Source of the DNA: Taxillus chinensis | Lineage: Eukaryota > Streptophyta > Magnoliopsida > Santalales > Loranthaceae | DNA: 64,000 nucleotides | NCBI GenBank assembly: GCA_023512835.1 | Contig: JAKCVP010000416.1 | Coordinates: 39,441-103,440, forward strand | Reading direction: 5' to 3' | In this document: positions 53,190 through 64,000 of the stretch, one piece after another | Numbering within the stretch: the first letter of the stretch is position 1 | Layout of the letters: each line of letters starts with the position of its first letter | The notes under the pieces: generated by a model | What the model saw: the letters and a program-made list of their open reading frames with translations, nothing else | Database searches by the model: none | Told to the model about the DNA's origin: nothing | Program-made: the position numbers and the translations under genes

Positions 53190-53546
53190 ATGTCGGAATT
53201 TGCACCTATATCTATCTATTTAGTGATCAGTCCGCTAGTTTCTGTTCTCCCACTCGGTGTTCCCTTTCCATTTGCTTCCAAGAGTGCTACCAGTCCAGAG
53301 ACATTGTCGGCCTACGAATGTGGTTTCGATCCATTCGGTGATGCCAGAAGTCGTTTCGATATACGCTTTTTTCTAGTTTCGATTTTATTTATTATCCCTG
53401 ATCCGGAAGTAACCTTTTCCTTTCCGTGGGCGGTTACCCTAAAAACGCTGGATATGTTTGGATTTTGGTCAATGATTGGCTTTTTATTGATATTGACGAT
53501 TGGATTTCTCTATGAATGGAAAAGGGGTGCTTCGGATCGGGAGTAG
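53190..53546 (+). CDS. nad3: nad3, right copy
   Basis: 118 codons, same predicted protein as 25137-25493, intact. Followed after 51 nt by rps12. Confidence 0.97.
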   Translation: MSEFAPISIYLVISPLVSVLPLGVPFPFASKSATSPETLSAYECGFDPFGDARSRFDIRFFLVSILFIIPDPEVTFSFPWAVTLKTLDMFGFWSMIGFLLILTIGFLYEWKRGASDRE

Positions 53547-53597
53547 GATTGGGTGGGGGCGGGGTGTTACAGAACAGAAAATACTAGTTTTAGCACG

Positions 53598-53974
53598 ATG
53601 CCAACCTTAATTCAATTGATTCGTGTTGGACACGGTAGAGAAGAAAAAGGCGAACTGATCGTACTAGAGCTTCGGATCAATGTCCCCAGAAGAAAGGAGT
53701 ACGCCCGCGTGTGCCAACGAGAACACCGAAAAAACCTAATTCAGCTCCACGTAAGATAGCAAAAGTAAGGTTGAGCAATAGGAAAGATATATTTGCTCAC
53801 ATTCCGGGCGAAGGTCATAATTTGCAGGAACATTCTTTGGTCTTAATCAGAGGAGGTAGAGTGAAAGATTTGCCAGGTGTGAAATCCCATTGTATTCGAG
53901 GAGTTAAGGATTTGATGGGAATTCCGGAGAGAAGAAGAGGCAGATCCAAATATGGTGCGGAAAAACCTAAATAG
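53598..53974 (+). CDS. rps12: rps12, right copy, frameshifted by one base
   Basis: Begins [17 protein letters not shown] like the left copy. The A run after GAAG has five A (left: six), so the frame shifts and stops after 53 codons. The rest ([20 protein letters not shown] to the end) is intact in the original frame from about 53714. The length is 377 against 378. Loss of one base from a homopolymer, in an otherwise identical gene, is most simply a sequencing error. If real, this copy cannot make S12. Confidence 0.93.
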
Positions 53975-55989
53975 TCTATTCGAGCTCGCGTAGAGGAAAC
54001 AACCCAACTAGAAAAACTGTTTTTAAGGGAAGGACCCTTATTAAAGAGCTAGAAGCCCCTACCCTAAGAAAGCACTCTCTTTTCCAAAGCGCATTTCGCT
54101 GCGAAACGACTTCTCCGGTTTATGACTTTTCATAGTGTGTCTCTTATCTAAAGGAAAGCTCTCTTCTCTAAAGGAACGTTCTATGAGAGTACTCTTTTGG
54201 CAGATGGCAGCACTCCTTAAGAATACCGATTGTTCGACACGAGCGGACTGATCTTGGAAAACCTCTAGTTCCCGAAACCACCCCACCGGTGCACTTTCTT
54301 AAAACCGAAGAGAGCTCTTGTATTCTACCATAATCTCAGGCTCTGCTTTCAAGGGAGGGAGACGCGTTTGAGGAAACCGGGTCGCGTTTCTAGGTAGGTT
54401 CTCTTTGTTTGTAGTGCTTTCTTAGGGTAGAGATCAGTCTTATGGAAGCAGCTGGGATCCCGGCGAAGAGGTAAGAAAAGGTTTATTATGTGCTCTATTG
54501 GAACTGAAAGAGACAGAGAGAGTACTCGCGTGAAGACACTGGTGGGAGCACAGGGTTTGCTGGTACCCTTTCAGTCTGTCTTTGGATGCAGTATTCTCCG
54601 ATCGATATCTATGCGGCGGCCGCGGCTCTGTTGGTTTCGTGCGTTTCGATAGAACACAACGACATTCTTTTGCGGAAATTCCGGATACTAGGGAAATGGG
54701 TAGGCGAGTTCGCTGTCTCTTTCAGAGTCTGTTGTCATGTCATTCTTCCAACTTGTGTATTGCTAGAATATAGCAAGGGCCGGGAAAGCAATCCTGTTCC
54801 AAGCGATAAGAGAAGACGAGTCCCCTTCACTCAATCAACTTCTAGCTACCCTATAGAGCAACCGATAACGCAGAACACCCTTTTCTTTCGTACATCAAGA
54901 GAGACGGCAACCCAACCTGTGCCGCTTATTCGCGTGCTTTTCCCTATGCTTTCTGGACCGGAATGAAACACTGAACCCAGAGTGTATGCTTTTTTCGATC
55001 TTATAGACATCGAACGCAGCACCAGGTTGAAGAGAGTGTCTCCGCGGGTCCCATACAGATATCTGACAATACCTTCCCATCGTTCTGTGTCTCGAAAAAG
55101 CAAGCCCTCTGGCACCAAACAAATCGTGCTTCGAACTGTATACCGAGAGAGAAAGACGCATGAGACCTGTAACCCTCGGGCACATCTCGCTACGCTATAG
55201 ACTCTATCTTCAAGGACATCCGATCTCGACTCGCCTAACACCTTTCAGATCTCCAAAAGTCATTCTATGCTTTCAGTCACTTGAGCCAGAGAGTCTAGCT
55301 GTCCTATACGACTACAACTTGGAGCCAGCGTACGCCCACGACACCCAAGCGGCAGAGGCAAAGACAGTGACTCTTAAGAAACCTCTCTTCGAGGAGTCCA
55401 TGTTATAGACTTTCCAGAAATCGTACACGATGGCACAAGCACTTATAGAGTCTGGCCGGCCAATACTTGTCATTCCATTCCGATCCGATACGCGAGCTCC
55501 ATGTCTTTTACAAGTGTATACCGGAAGCAAAGGCAATCAACAAGACTCATTGCTTCAATAACCACTCTAAAGTCAAAGAGCAAAGCCAGGCTTTGTAAGC
55601 GCCCGCTCTTTCTAGCATTGCACTTGCCGAGCGTGATTGGTTCTGCACCCAAACACTTGAAAGCAGCACACTTCAAGAAGACACCCTGGAAGAGAGCACT
55701 CCGCTACTAGGTAACACTCTTCTAGAGGTTGGTATGAGAGACATGAGAGGATTTACTGTGTCGATGTCCTCGAAATGGTGAATAAAGCGCCCGACTACTA
55801 GGAGAACGAGGCGCGGGGTCCCATACACTCTTAGGTGGCACAATGCTCTCTCTTAGAGTAGAAAAAGCAGAGCTTTCCAATAGAGAGCTTTCCTAGTCTA
55901 GCTCTGGAACTACCCTCGTGAGCGACTCTTACGAAACACTCAGTACTCTATCCGGCCTGCATCGCAACTGGCACAGTGCCACTCTCCTA

Positions 55990-57622
55990 TTGGGTCCGAG
56001 CTTCCCAAGCTCTATGCGGTTGGGGAACTCTGCTTGGGTCTTACCATCTTTATTTAAAGATTTGAGTCTTTGGAGAACTTCTTAAGAATATTCCGCGCCG
56101 AGGATTTGTGCTTGTGGGCCAGGGTGAATATGGCAGACCAGCGGATCTGGTGGTCGACAATCGTGCGGACTTGGACAATGTTGTCGCGGCACCTGTAGTA
56201 GGGAAAGCAACCGGATCGCTATGCCCGCGGACCAATTCACGATGTCTCCGTCGCTCACGTTCGTAAAGCTTGCCACTTCTATGGGCCAGGGTCTTCTTCG
56301 GCTAATGATACCTTTTTCCAGCAGCCTTCGGAGTATCTTTTTGATAGGCGCCTCTATCTTTATTGTATGGAATTCCATGCGGAGAGATCTGTCCCACTGA
56401 ACTCCCGAACCCCTATACAAGCACTTCCGGACACTCATGCCCGCTGCAAGTGGCACGTCCGATGGGTTGCTAAAAGAGAGGAGCTCTTCCGGAGGTTTAC
56501 GGTCCAGCTCAGGTGTTCTTCGGACGGTTTTTCCAGATAGTGGCACGTCCAGACTCTCTCCGCTCAGCATCCCATACGGTTGACTCGGGCGACTCTGACT
56601 ACCTAGGTTTTTAAAGAAACTGGATGGCGGAGCGTAGGTGGAAAGCTGTTTGAAGGATACGGTGCTTTACCCGTAGACGCTTCTCCAGCTCTCTCACGAA
56701 GGGTATTGGAGTCCTAGTCGGGACTTTACGAATGACCGTACCGGGGAATTCTACCGTACTCCGTGCAGCTATTGTGTTTCTGCCTTCAGAGCCTACAAGG
56801 TTCAGGCCGGATTGTTGGAAGTGGGCGATACGTTTTTGGATTGCCAGCTCTACGGGACCCACGAAACCCAGTAGTAAGCAGTCGGCATATCGCGCGTAAC
56901 AAATCCTTTCCAAGGCAGAAGAGGTGTGTTGGGAAAGCGTACTACGGTACTGGCCTTTCTCTGACCGGAGAAGTCTTTCGAGCCCAGCTCTTTCCGGTGC
57001 TTTCAACAGCCTGCTTAGGGTATCTCATGGCCCAATTCTGCTTACTGCGTGCTCTACCGCCGTATAAAGCCTTCGGGGAACACCCGGCATATGGGCGCAA
57101 AGGAGGCAATAGATGGCGTGTTTGTGACGGCAAGCCGGCAACTAGCGAGTCTGAGAGTCCCCCTTCGGTTGCTAGTGTTTGGGGTGTACGCAAACGGCAA
57201 TACAGGCAATACGTAGGATGCCGGCCCGCTCTCTTGCTTTGGCTTCTCGAAAGCACCTATTCTCTTAACTATCGAAATTTCGTACTTCTTTCGGAGCATC
57301 CCTATCTCCTGATCGAGCTTCTTTAGGTAGATGTGCCACGGTTGGGCCGAGATACACTTTGTTGGACGGAGTCAGGGCCCTTCTCACCTCCTAGAAAATA
57401 CTTTATGAATGAAGTAACAGAACTTGGGATCGTCGATCTCTTCTTTAAGGATTGGGATGAGTCGATGTCGGTCGAAGTGCTGCTTACACTTCCGGATGTC
57501 GAATTCAAGAAACCTGCAAGAGGTGCCCCACTCTTCTTTGATCCGTTGACATGAGAGTTGCTGCCTCGACTATCAGACTCGGCGTACATGGAATCGAGTA
57601 CCATTCTGATCGCCTCTTTCAT
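55990..57622 (-). pseudogene. matR: matR, right copy, frame-broken
   Basis: Same gene as 21043-22690, starting MKEAIRMVLDSMYAESDS at 57622. It has different indels from the left copy: here IEAPIKKILRRLLEKGIISR plus RRPWPIEVASFTNVSDGDIV reads in one frame, where the left copy is broken, while the later blocks (IRWSAIFTLAHKHK) are broken here and open on the left. YADC is shared by both arms. Combining the arms suggests fewer true breaks than either shows. Confidence 0.85.
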
Positions 57623-58226
57623 GCTCTTTTCTTGGGGAAGCACTACTGTGAGCGGTCTAAACTTCGAGCCTTCTGTATAACAAAATGAAATGGGGAAACC
57701 GTTTTTTGACTATGTCTTTGAATCGATTACTAAAGACCCGGATATGGAGTTCGGCCCAACAACCGGTGGTGTCTTTCTGCCTCTAATAATGCTTCGCTCC
57801 GTATTGAGAGTGAGATAGATACTCCCAGGACCGGAATGAGTCTCCTGCCCGATGGGTCTACATCCATCCCAGAATGCTTTCGGGTACTGTTCACTTCCCG
57901 CAATTCTTGTAACCGTCACCTGTAATCCGCGCAGGTGTGTCCGCACCCCATCGTCCGAGAACACCAGTATCTTACCCCCGGGAGTAAACTGTCCCGTATG
58001 AGCATTCGGTACATGTCTCCGTGAACTGTTGAGGTGCCACTACTAGAGCCCCCGATCTCTTTTGGGCGTCTAGGGTTCGCGGTTCATTGCTGTGCGGAAA
58101 CACTCGGCTACCCTATTCCCGAAAGCTTTCGGGACCACCTACCACTAGATCTGTCGGCCGGAGGGGTTTATGGAATGGAAAGCAAACGCCGAGCTCCCAA
58201 CGAAATACAGATGCTAAGCCCCGCGC

Positions 58227-58280
58227 CTCATTAAGATCATATTGGCATACTCTCCCAAGAAAGAAAGACCCCATTGAAGA
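58227..58280 (-). pseudogene. nad1: nad1 exon 4, right copy, 5-nt deletion
   Basis: Same exon as 20375-20433 but 54 nt long. The segment encoding SALS is shortened by five bases (GGGGTCTTTC here, GGGGTCTGCTCTTTC on the left). Domain V of the preceding half-intron is intact at about 58314-58353. The deletion would shift the ND1 frame. Confidence 0.88.
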
Positions 58281-58961
58281 CGGGAGTGAGGTACAACAAG
58301 AGTGCCCTTCTCACGGAGCCGTACGTGAACGTTACCTACCGCTCATACAGCTCCAAGCCATCCAGTTCTGCCATGCATGGAAGTATAGATGAATCGACAT
58401 CAATTCCGCGCGCGGTTAGTGTAGCTAAGTTTGCCGCAATCAGAACAGAGATCCCTTACTATTACACAAGAAAGAAGACGCTCATCCGCTCGCGCAACCG
58501 GAGAACTGAGAGTGTTCGGGAGGGAGGATGGTCATTCTTTCCAGCAGTGAGTGAGCGCCTACAGAGCGGAAGCGGAAGAAAGCGCATTTTCTGTTGGCAT
58601 TTCGATGCACATCTTAGAGTAGTCGGTGTGTGGTGCCCAAGCCAGCTCTTACCGCTGCGCTACACATACGATTTACTTGCTAGCAAGTACTCTAATGCAC
58701 CTAATCCCTGGAATCAGAGAGACCGAAAGTCCAATCCCGTAAGGAGATCTAGTGGAAAGTGCAGAAGCACGCTATACATACCATTGAGTCGGTACGCAGG
58801 CAGATCGGCAGACAGTTCCATAAACGCCTTTGCTTGTTCCAGAGAGTTCCCCGGTTGAAAGAAACGCTATTCGATATCTCTATTGATCGGAGATCGGCAG
58901 CACTAGCATGGAGGCACTCTCGTATGGGCAATGCTTTCAGTCGACTTCCACTCCATTTCGA

Positions 58962-59534
58962 TTAGCAACATTGCGTGGATGACTTCCAACCCGAAATGCC
59001 CGAGCTCTTTTCATTCTTTGTCCAGCAGCCTAACACATAGGTCGTCCGGAAATACGATTGGAAGAGATGCTCTAGTAGTCGGGCCTTTAGGTCATGAAGA
59101 GAAGAGTGCAGCCAGAACTCTGTCTGTAGAGTGGAAAGTGCATTAGCATCTCCGGAGGTCATACCTTTAGGCGTTAGAGTCATGGCAGTTGTCTTTCGGA
59201 AGCAAGTAGTCCCCCGTGAGCCGAGCATCACGTATTCTGGGCGTAGCTGTTGAACGTGTATGTGATAGAGCGATTGAAGTTGCTGTTGGGTTTGGGATGC
59301 TTGTGTAAGAGGTGTTGGTAACCGCGGTGCTGTCTTGTTATGGAGAGTGCTTGGAGAGTCGCAAAAGGTGACACCATGGATGGCGAGCGTATCTGTAGCT
59401 GTAGCTGTACGCCCACTTCCCGACTGCAATGAAACAGTTAGGTCCGCCGCGCAACTAGGTCTTGGCTTTCGCCTTAATTCGAAAACGCACCTAGAGTAGA
59501 GTACATTTACTTTGTAAACTGACAGAGATGTCAC
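58962..59534 (-). CDS. Unidentified ORF, right-arm counterpart of 19141-19506
   Basis: 190 codons in this arm, because an upstream indel joins a new start and a downstream one extends the end. The shared middle part (KPRPSCAADLTVSL to RPEYVMLGSRG) is unchanged. No recognised family. Confidence 0.25.
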   Translation of the reverse strand: MTSLSVYKVNVLYSRCVFELRRKPRPSCAADLTVSLQSGSGRTATATDTLAIHGVTFCDSPSTLHNKTAPRLPTPLTQASQTQQQLQSLYHIHVQQLRPEYVMLGSRGTTCFRKTTAMTLTPKGMTSGDANALSTLQTEFWLHSSLHDLKARLLEHLFQSYFRTTYVLGCWTKNEKSSGISGWKSSTQCC

Positions 59535-61265
59535 TGTCTAAACAAGAGAGTCTGGCCGGCCCCCGGTTGCTGCTGTATCACAAACTTGGCTGCTGGTGCT
59601 CTTTAAGAAGAGAGTAGACTCTCCAATCGATTCGGGAGCTTTCTGAGGTTGCATCACTCCGCCCGGGAAACTAGAGTTGTAAGTTTAGACACATCTCTAA
59701 ACAAATGCCCCCTACCTTCGGTGCATACCTATAGCTCGTAATTGGACGCCTAAGACAGACAAGACTGTCCCATCCCGCACTCTCGGAGAGGTTTCGAGCA
59801 TACCCGAACGCAAAGAGGTAACAGGTTGTGAAAAGGTACTCTTTCCGCTGTTTCCAGGTCTAGGCGGAGAGACCCTAGCATGAATCTCCCCATTTTGTCT
59901 GTAGAGCAGACATTGGAGTTTCGTCTACCTCTTCAAATGTCGAATTCGGGCACGCGAATCGGCACTACGGTGGTTGTGTGTTCACTTCCGGACCAGAGAA
60001 AACCCGTAGGGAAGAATACCAACAAGCTTGTACTTTGAGCGTAAGAGAGCAGCGTTTCTGGACGGACCTGTTATGGAACCGAGCATGGTCCGTGCTTTAA
60101 CTATTGCCTTTCGATAGGTATAGATACGCTACCCCGAAACAGAGTGAAGTGAGCCGGCGAACGAGAAGAGTCTAACATAGCCTGCGTGTACGACCCCGAG
60201 CGTAAGAGAGCAGAGAGTACACTTTTTTGTAGAGTGCTCTCTTGTGTACTACGTCTTCGGAAGGGTGCTTTAAAAACAGGAGTTGGGAACCTTTCCGAGG
60301 CCTTACCGAATAAAACTCTTAGAGATAAGTCGCCCGCGGGGTTGTTGTCAGTCTTTTTTGCTTTTAAGGAAACGTACAGTACAGCACACAGTAAAGTCCT
60401 TGTTTGTGCGACACGATTTTGAATGGGCATACCACAATGCTTGCGCGGGTCCACCTCTCGTATTCTGTGTTACTTTACTCTATACGACTCTAATAAGATG
60501 CATTCACTAAAAGCGGCTGGATTGATTGGGTTTCCGCTTTTGGGCTCGGGGAGTGGCACACTTGTTTGGGAAGAGAAAAGTAAATATCTCTATAGATACG
60601 CTAGCGCTACTGAGAGAGTACTGCATCCAACCCATGGAGTGTGTTTCCAAAAGCAAAAGAGACATCAATATCTCTATGAGCTTTCTATACGCGTTTAGTA
60701 GACCCCACAAATCTCAAGAGAGTTCCACCAACAGTTGCCCAGACAGAGTGCCTTTACATGCATTTTGGTTCCTTTTTGACAGATAAAAAATCGAGTATTG
60801 TTAGAGTTCCTCCGGGGGACGTTAACGATAGATATGCGTAATTAAAGTGTCTGCGTTACACACTCTGAAAAAGAGTATCATCCTATTGTGTCCGTATCGT
60901 CCTGATACATTTTCAGAAGGATTGGGTCCCGAAGGAGAGACTCTCTTTAGCCGCTTTCCGAACCCAGTAGTTCAAAGAGAAAGGAGGATGCCCGCCCCTA
61001 ACGGACCTTTTTTCAAGCAGTGTTGTTTTAGACTCTACAAAAAAGCTTTATTGGAAGCATTTCGAGAAATCCCTAACGGGAATGTGAGAGACGCACCCCG
61101 CCGAAGCACTTTTAGAAGGTTGCTTTTAACAAACGGAGTTAAGAGATTGTATAGGGAAGAATAGGTTTAAACTCGGTAGAAGAGAGAGAGCCGTGTAATA
61201 GGCGACCATTCGCGCGGTTCGGGGGGACTTTAAGACAAGGCCTACAGAAGAGATGGCGTCCCCAT

Positions 61266-61659
61266 CCAATTTTTGGGCAAATTCCCCCTTCTTACTACCA
61301 AAACATGATATTCTTGCCGATTCCGAGTTTGCTGCTCCAACAATTACAAAACTGATACCTATTCCGTTTCCGACTTCAGGTGCTTTTGTTTCGTATAAAG
61401 TAAATACCTTATCGGATCAATTCCAAAAAGCCTTTAAAACGAGTTATGTTTGAATCGACTCTATGGCTTCTTAAATAAAAGGATGGTTCTTCGATCACGT
61501 TTTTAATTACTATATTGTAGATCGGGGATTCGTTTCGGATATGAAGTCTCATTTGAAGCGTTAGACAAAGGTGCTATTGAGATATTGGGGCCGTATGGTC
61601 TCTCTTACACATTCAGACGATTGGCCGAGCACATAAGTAAACTTCAAAGTGGATTTGTT
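61266..61659 (+). CDS. nad5: nad5 exon 4, right copy, with indels
   Basis: Same exon as 16972-17366 but 394 nt. It lacks one T in TATGTTTTG, giving a stop after KTSYV, has an extra G in AAAAGATGG and lacks one A in TTGTAAGATC. Domain V of the upstream half-intron is at about 61186-61222 and lacks one T of the loop. The left copy is open, so I take that as the true sequence. Confidence 0.92.
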
Positions 61660-62487
61660 GTGCGAAGAGGGCGCTTATGACCCGTGGCTGCCTGGCTCTC
61701 CTCCGTAGTGGGTGAACGGTAAACCGACTCTACGAACCCGAGGCGGAAAAGAAGAGAGTAGTAGGGGCGTTATGACCGGGGCTCCTTTAGTGCTAGCAAT
61801 TCCCGAGAGTACGCTCGAAAGTACCCGACTCGGAGAGTTTAGCAGCACTTGTGTGACTCGTGGGCTATCTATCTCTACTGTTTCCATGCTCGTTCGAAAG
61901 AGTCTTTATTGTATTCTGTCTCTCGAGCCAATCCGAACCGGTGGTGTACTCGCTGCTCTCTTTAATTGCGGGTTTCGAGACGTAGGGTATTCTTTTATAA
62001 GGTGGAACCTCCCAGGTCGTTCACGACTCACTGTGTCATTCTAACGTCCACGAAAACACTGGCAACGAGAATGGGGCGTCGCAGGAGCTTTTAGTATGCC
62101 AGCAGTCCCGTTGGACAAGGGGACAGACTCTCCCTGTCACGGCAGCCCTATACCGCATGCGTATTCGGATTGTGTTGTGTACCACTGGAGAGACACACAA
62201 TCTCTTACGGTGTTCGGCGGACAAAACTCGAAAGGGAGTCTAGGGAATTCTAGAGCACGGGCCAGCATAAAGATGTCTGCAAGAGAGCTGCCGGAACGAG
62301 ATACGAATTTGTGAGTTACAGACTGCAATTCCAACAGGTTAGCACCCTTTCCGATCGAGCCTCTGGGATCTCCTGTAAACCCTATTCGACTTTGGATATT
62401 CGGGGAAGCAGTGAGTGTTCCCTGCAGAGAGCCGGATGAGGGGAGACCTTCACGTCCGGTTCGGAGGGGGCCATACCGCCACCCGAC
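61660..62487 (+). other. nad5 intron 4, right copy
   Basis: Same intron as 16135-16971, about 9 nt shorter, with GTGCGAAGAG at the 5' end and domain V at about 62427-62465. Confidence 0.88.
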
Positions 62488-62615
62488 TATCATTATGCCT
62501 TGCAATGTTACTTGGTTCCACTCTATTTGTGACCGTATCTCGTCTGTGGTCCCTGTCTTTAGATTTGCTAGATAATCGCGCGTATTTCATTTGGATAGTA
62601 GCGTCTTTCTTTTAA
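62488..62615 (+). CDS. nad5: nad5 exon 5, right copy, one base short
   Basis: Same exon as 16006-16134. GCCTTGC here against GCCTTTGC on the left shifts the first codons. The rest ([20 protein letters not shown] then [14 protein letters not shown]) is unchanged. Confidence 0.9.
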
Positions 62616-64000
62616 CAACAAGAGAAAAGAGAGAGCCTTCTTTTGTTGGACTCGAGCAGCAAGCAGCCATGTCAGAAGTGTATGCCTTGTTGGTAAGCAA
62701 CGCCTAGCACAAGTGCTTTTTCTTTTTTCTCTCTAACTCACTGAAAAACAAGAGAGGTTGCGGGGAGCGCAAACAGTGGAAACACATCCTTTCGGTATAC
62801 AGAGTGCACTTGGAGAGGTCCTAAAGCATCTGTTGTTGCCAGCAGCCATACATCCAATGCACACGCCAGCACCCAGAGTATAGTATATCTATGCCTTCCC
62901 GTCAACTTACTACACTAAGAGTCTTTAAGGGAGACTGTACTGTCATAGTCCACTGGAGGGTATCAAAGCGTCCGATCTCTTTAGCGTTTCCTACCCTCGA
63001 TCTCTTCTGTGATACTGTATCACATCCCAAGTGCTGCCTGTACTGTACTCTCGTTCACTTTCTGTGCTTCTTTCGGAGCTTCCTTTCGAGTGTACATGCC
63101 TATCATGACAGAGTCTGTCACGTCTCCAATCCATAGCTACCCCCATGTATCTCTATAAGAGACCAACAAACCTCCCCGTTTTCCCCAGTTGTGTACTTTT
63201 GGGGCACCCAATGCTGCTATTAAGAGACACTCTGACCCCAGCAAGCGGAGGCAAAGACATCTCTTCCGGCCGGTGACAACATCGGAGGTGACCCATTCTG
63301 TTACCGGTGCACGGTTCCCCAATTCCACAGGTTTGAGTCTTATCTGTTGTGAAAAGCCAGCGTGTTTAGGCACTGATGCAGTTGCTTCTTCCGCTTTCAC
63401 GAGTCCGAAAAGAGCATCCCTGCACTTCCGATTCTCCAGCAACAGGTATCGGTAATTCCGCCAAGGGAGAAATTACTAGACCATATACAGACCCACGGGA
63501 AAGTCGATGCCAGACACAGAAGCGACAGCGAGCCAGAGTCTCATCCATCCCCGGCCGGGTATACTCCGACTAGAGATTCCAGAGAGTGGTCAGCGAGATA
63601 CACCAGAGCTCTCAAAGCATTGCCGGGCCGGCACACAGACTCTTTGTTGAGTGTCTCTCTCGAGAAGGTATTCTCGTATTCTCACGTTAGTTACCATCCG
63701 CATCCAGTACCGTGTTACCGATGATACAAATCTCTCTCCCAGGCCGGAACGTGGAGAGCCGCACCGAAAGAGAGTCTATCCCTAACGTTATCGAAGCAAA
63801 CCGAACGACCGACCGACTAGGTAGGCATCGGGAGTGGCAGACCCAATCATTGGACATAGGACAACTGCATGTCCGGTACTACCGGTTGGAACACGTAGCA
63901 CCTCGCTCCGCGTATCGTGTGCCTTGGCCTGCTGGGCGACTCGAACAGTGCACTCTCTGCGTTTTAGTCTATAGGTGGTGAGGTAAGCCAACTGCATCGC
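62616..64000. other. Gene-free outer part of right arm
   Basis: Corresponds to 14599-16005 in reverse. No recognisable gene in either arm. The arms differ by small indels and substitutions. The repeat continues past the window end. Confidence 0.65.

Larger units (their letters stand above)
46696..64000. repeat. Right arm of large inverted repeat (cut by window end)
   Basis: Reverse complement of 14599-31989. Gene order from 46.7 kb on is nad9, nad2 exons 4-5, trnM, nad3, rps12, matR/nad1 exon 4, nad5 exons 4-5. From 46.7 to 54 kb it keeps the left-arm spacing within 3 nt, except inside the G/T block. From 54 to 64 kb it is about 83 nt shorter, with scattered one-to-five-base deletions and some clustered substitutions. 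Confidence 0.97.

Noticed and set aside
1..64000. Defence system, phage, plasmid or bacterial operon
   Set aside because: All recognised genes are plant mitochondrial and no bacterial or viral marker was seen on either strand.

Overview
The window is seed-plant mitochondrial DNA. It carries respiratory-complex and ribosomal-protein genes broken up by group II introns (nad7, nad5, nad2, nad1, rps3), the linked pair nad3-rps12, nad9, a matR-type maturase inside a nad1 intron, a chloroplast-like trnM-CAU, and long gene-poor spacers full of short dispersed repeats. Many conserved positions are encoded as the pre-edited residue (Ser or Pro for Leu/Phe, Arg for Cys/Trp), so C-to-U RNA editing must be heavy. 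matR in the nad1 intron argues for a seed plant. Heavy editing fits a gymnosperm, and absence of the second rps3 intron narrows it, but the lineage is my inference.

Layout. 1-14.6 kb: spacer, then a complete five-exon nad7 on the minus strand (2157-7312), then 7 kb of repeat-rich spacer with an orphan intron domain V. 14.6-32.0 kb: left arm of a large inverted repeat, holding nad5 exons 4-5, nad1 exon 4 with matR, rps12-nad3, trnM, nad2 exons 4-5 and nad9. 32.0-46.7 kb: single-copy spacer with an sdh3 5' fragment, rps3 exon 2 and one unidentified ORF. 46.7-64.0 kb: the right arm, the same genes in reverse order; the repeat runs off the window end.

The two arms are not equally clean. The inner 8 kb agree almost base for base, apart from homopolymer slips and one block of about 230 nt made almost wholly of G and T runs (47148-47376). 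That block replaces an ordinary left-arm sequence of about the same length and looks like a base-calling or assembly failure. The outer right arm, beyond about 54 kb, has lost about 83 nt net and breaks nad5, nad1 and matR with small indels. Several coding breaks (rps12 right, nad2 exon 4 in both arms, rps3) sit in homopolymer runs and are repaired by one base, so I read most of them as sequence error rather than gene death.

How the genes work together: nad1, nad2, nad3, nad5, nad7 and nad9 encode complex I subunits, sdh3 complex II, rps3 and rps12 the mitoribosome, and matR an intron maturase. nad7 can be assembled here by cis-splicing alone. The nad1, nad2 and nad5 exons need partners from elsewhere by trans-splicing. 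No CRISPR array, rRNA gene, viral gene or dedicated defence system was found. The most unusual items are perfect inverted repeats placed inside nad7 and nad2 introns around exons, a nad2 intron that seems to have been split, and a nad2 stop codon that may be made only by editing.
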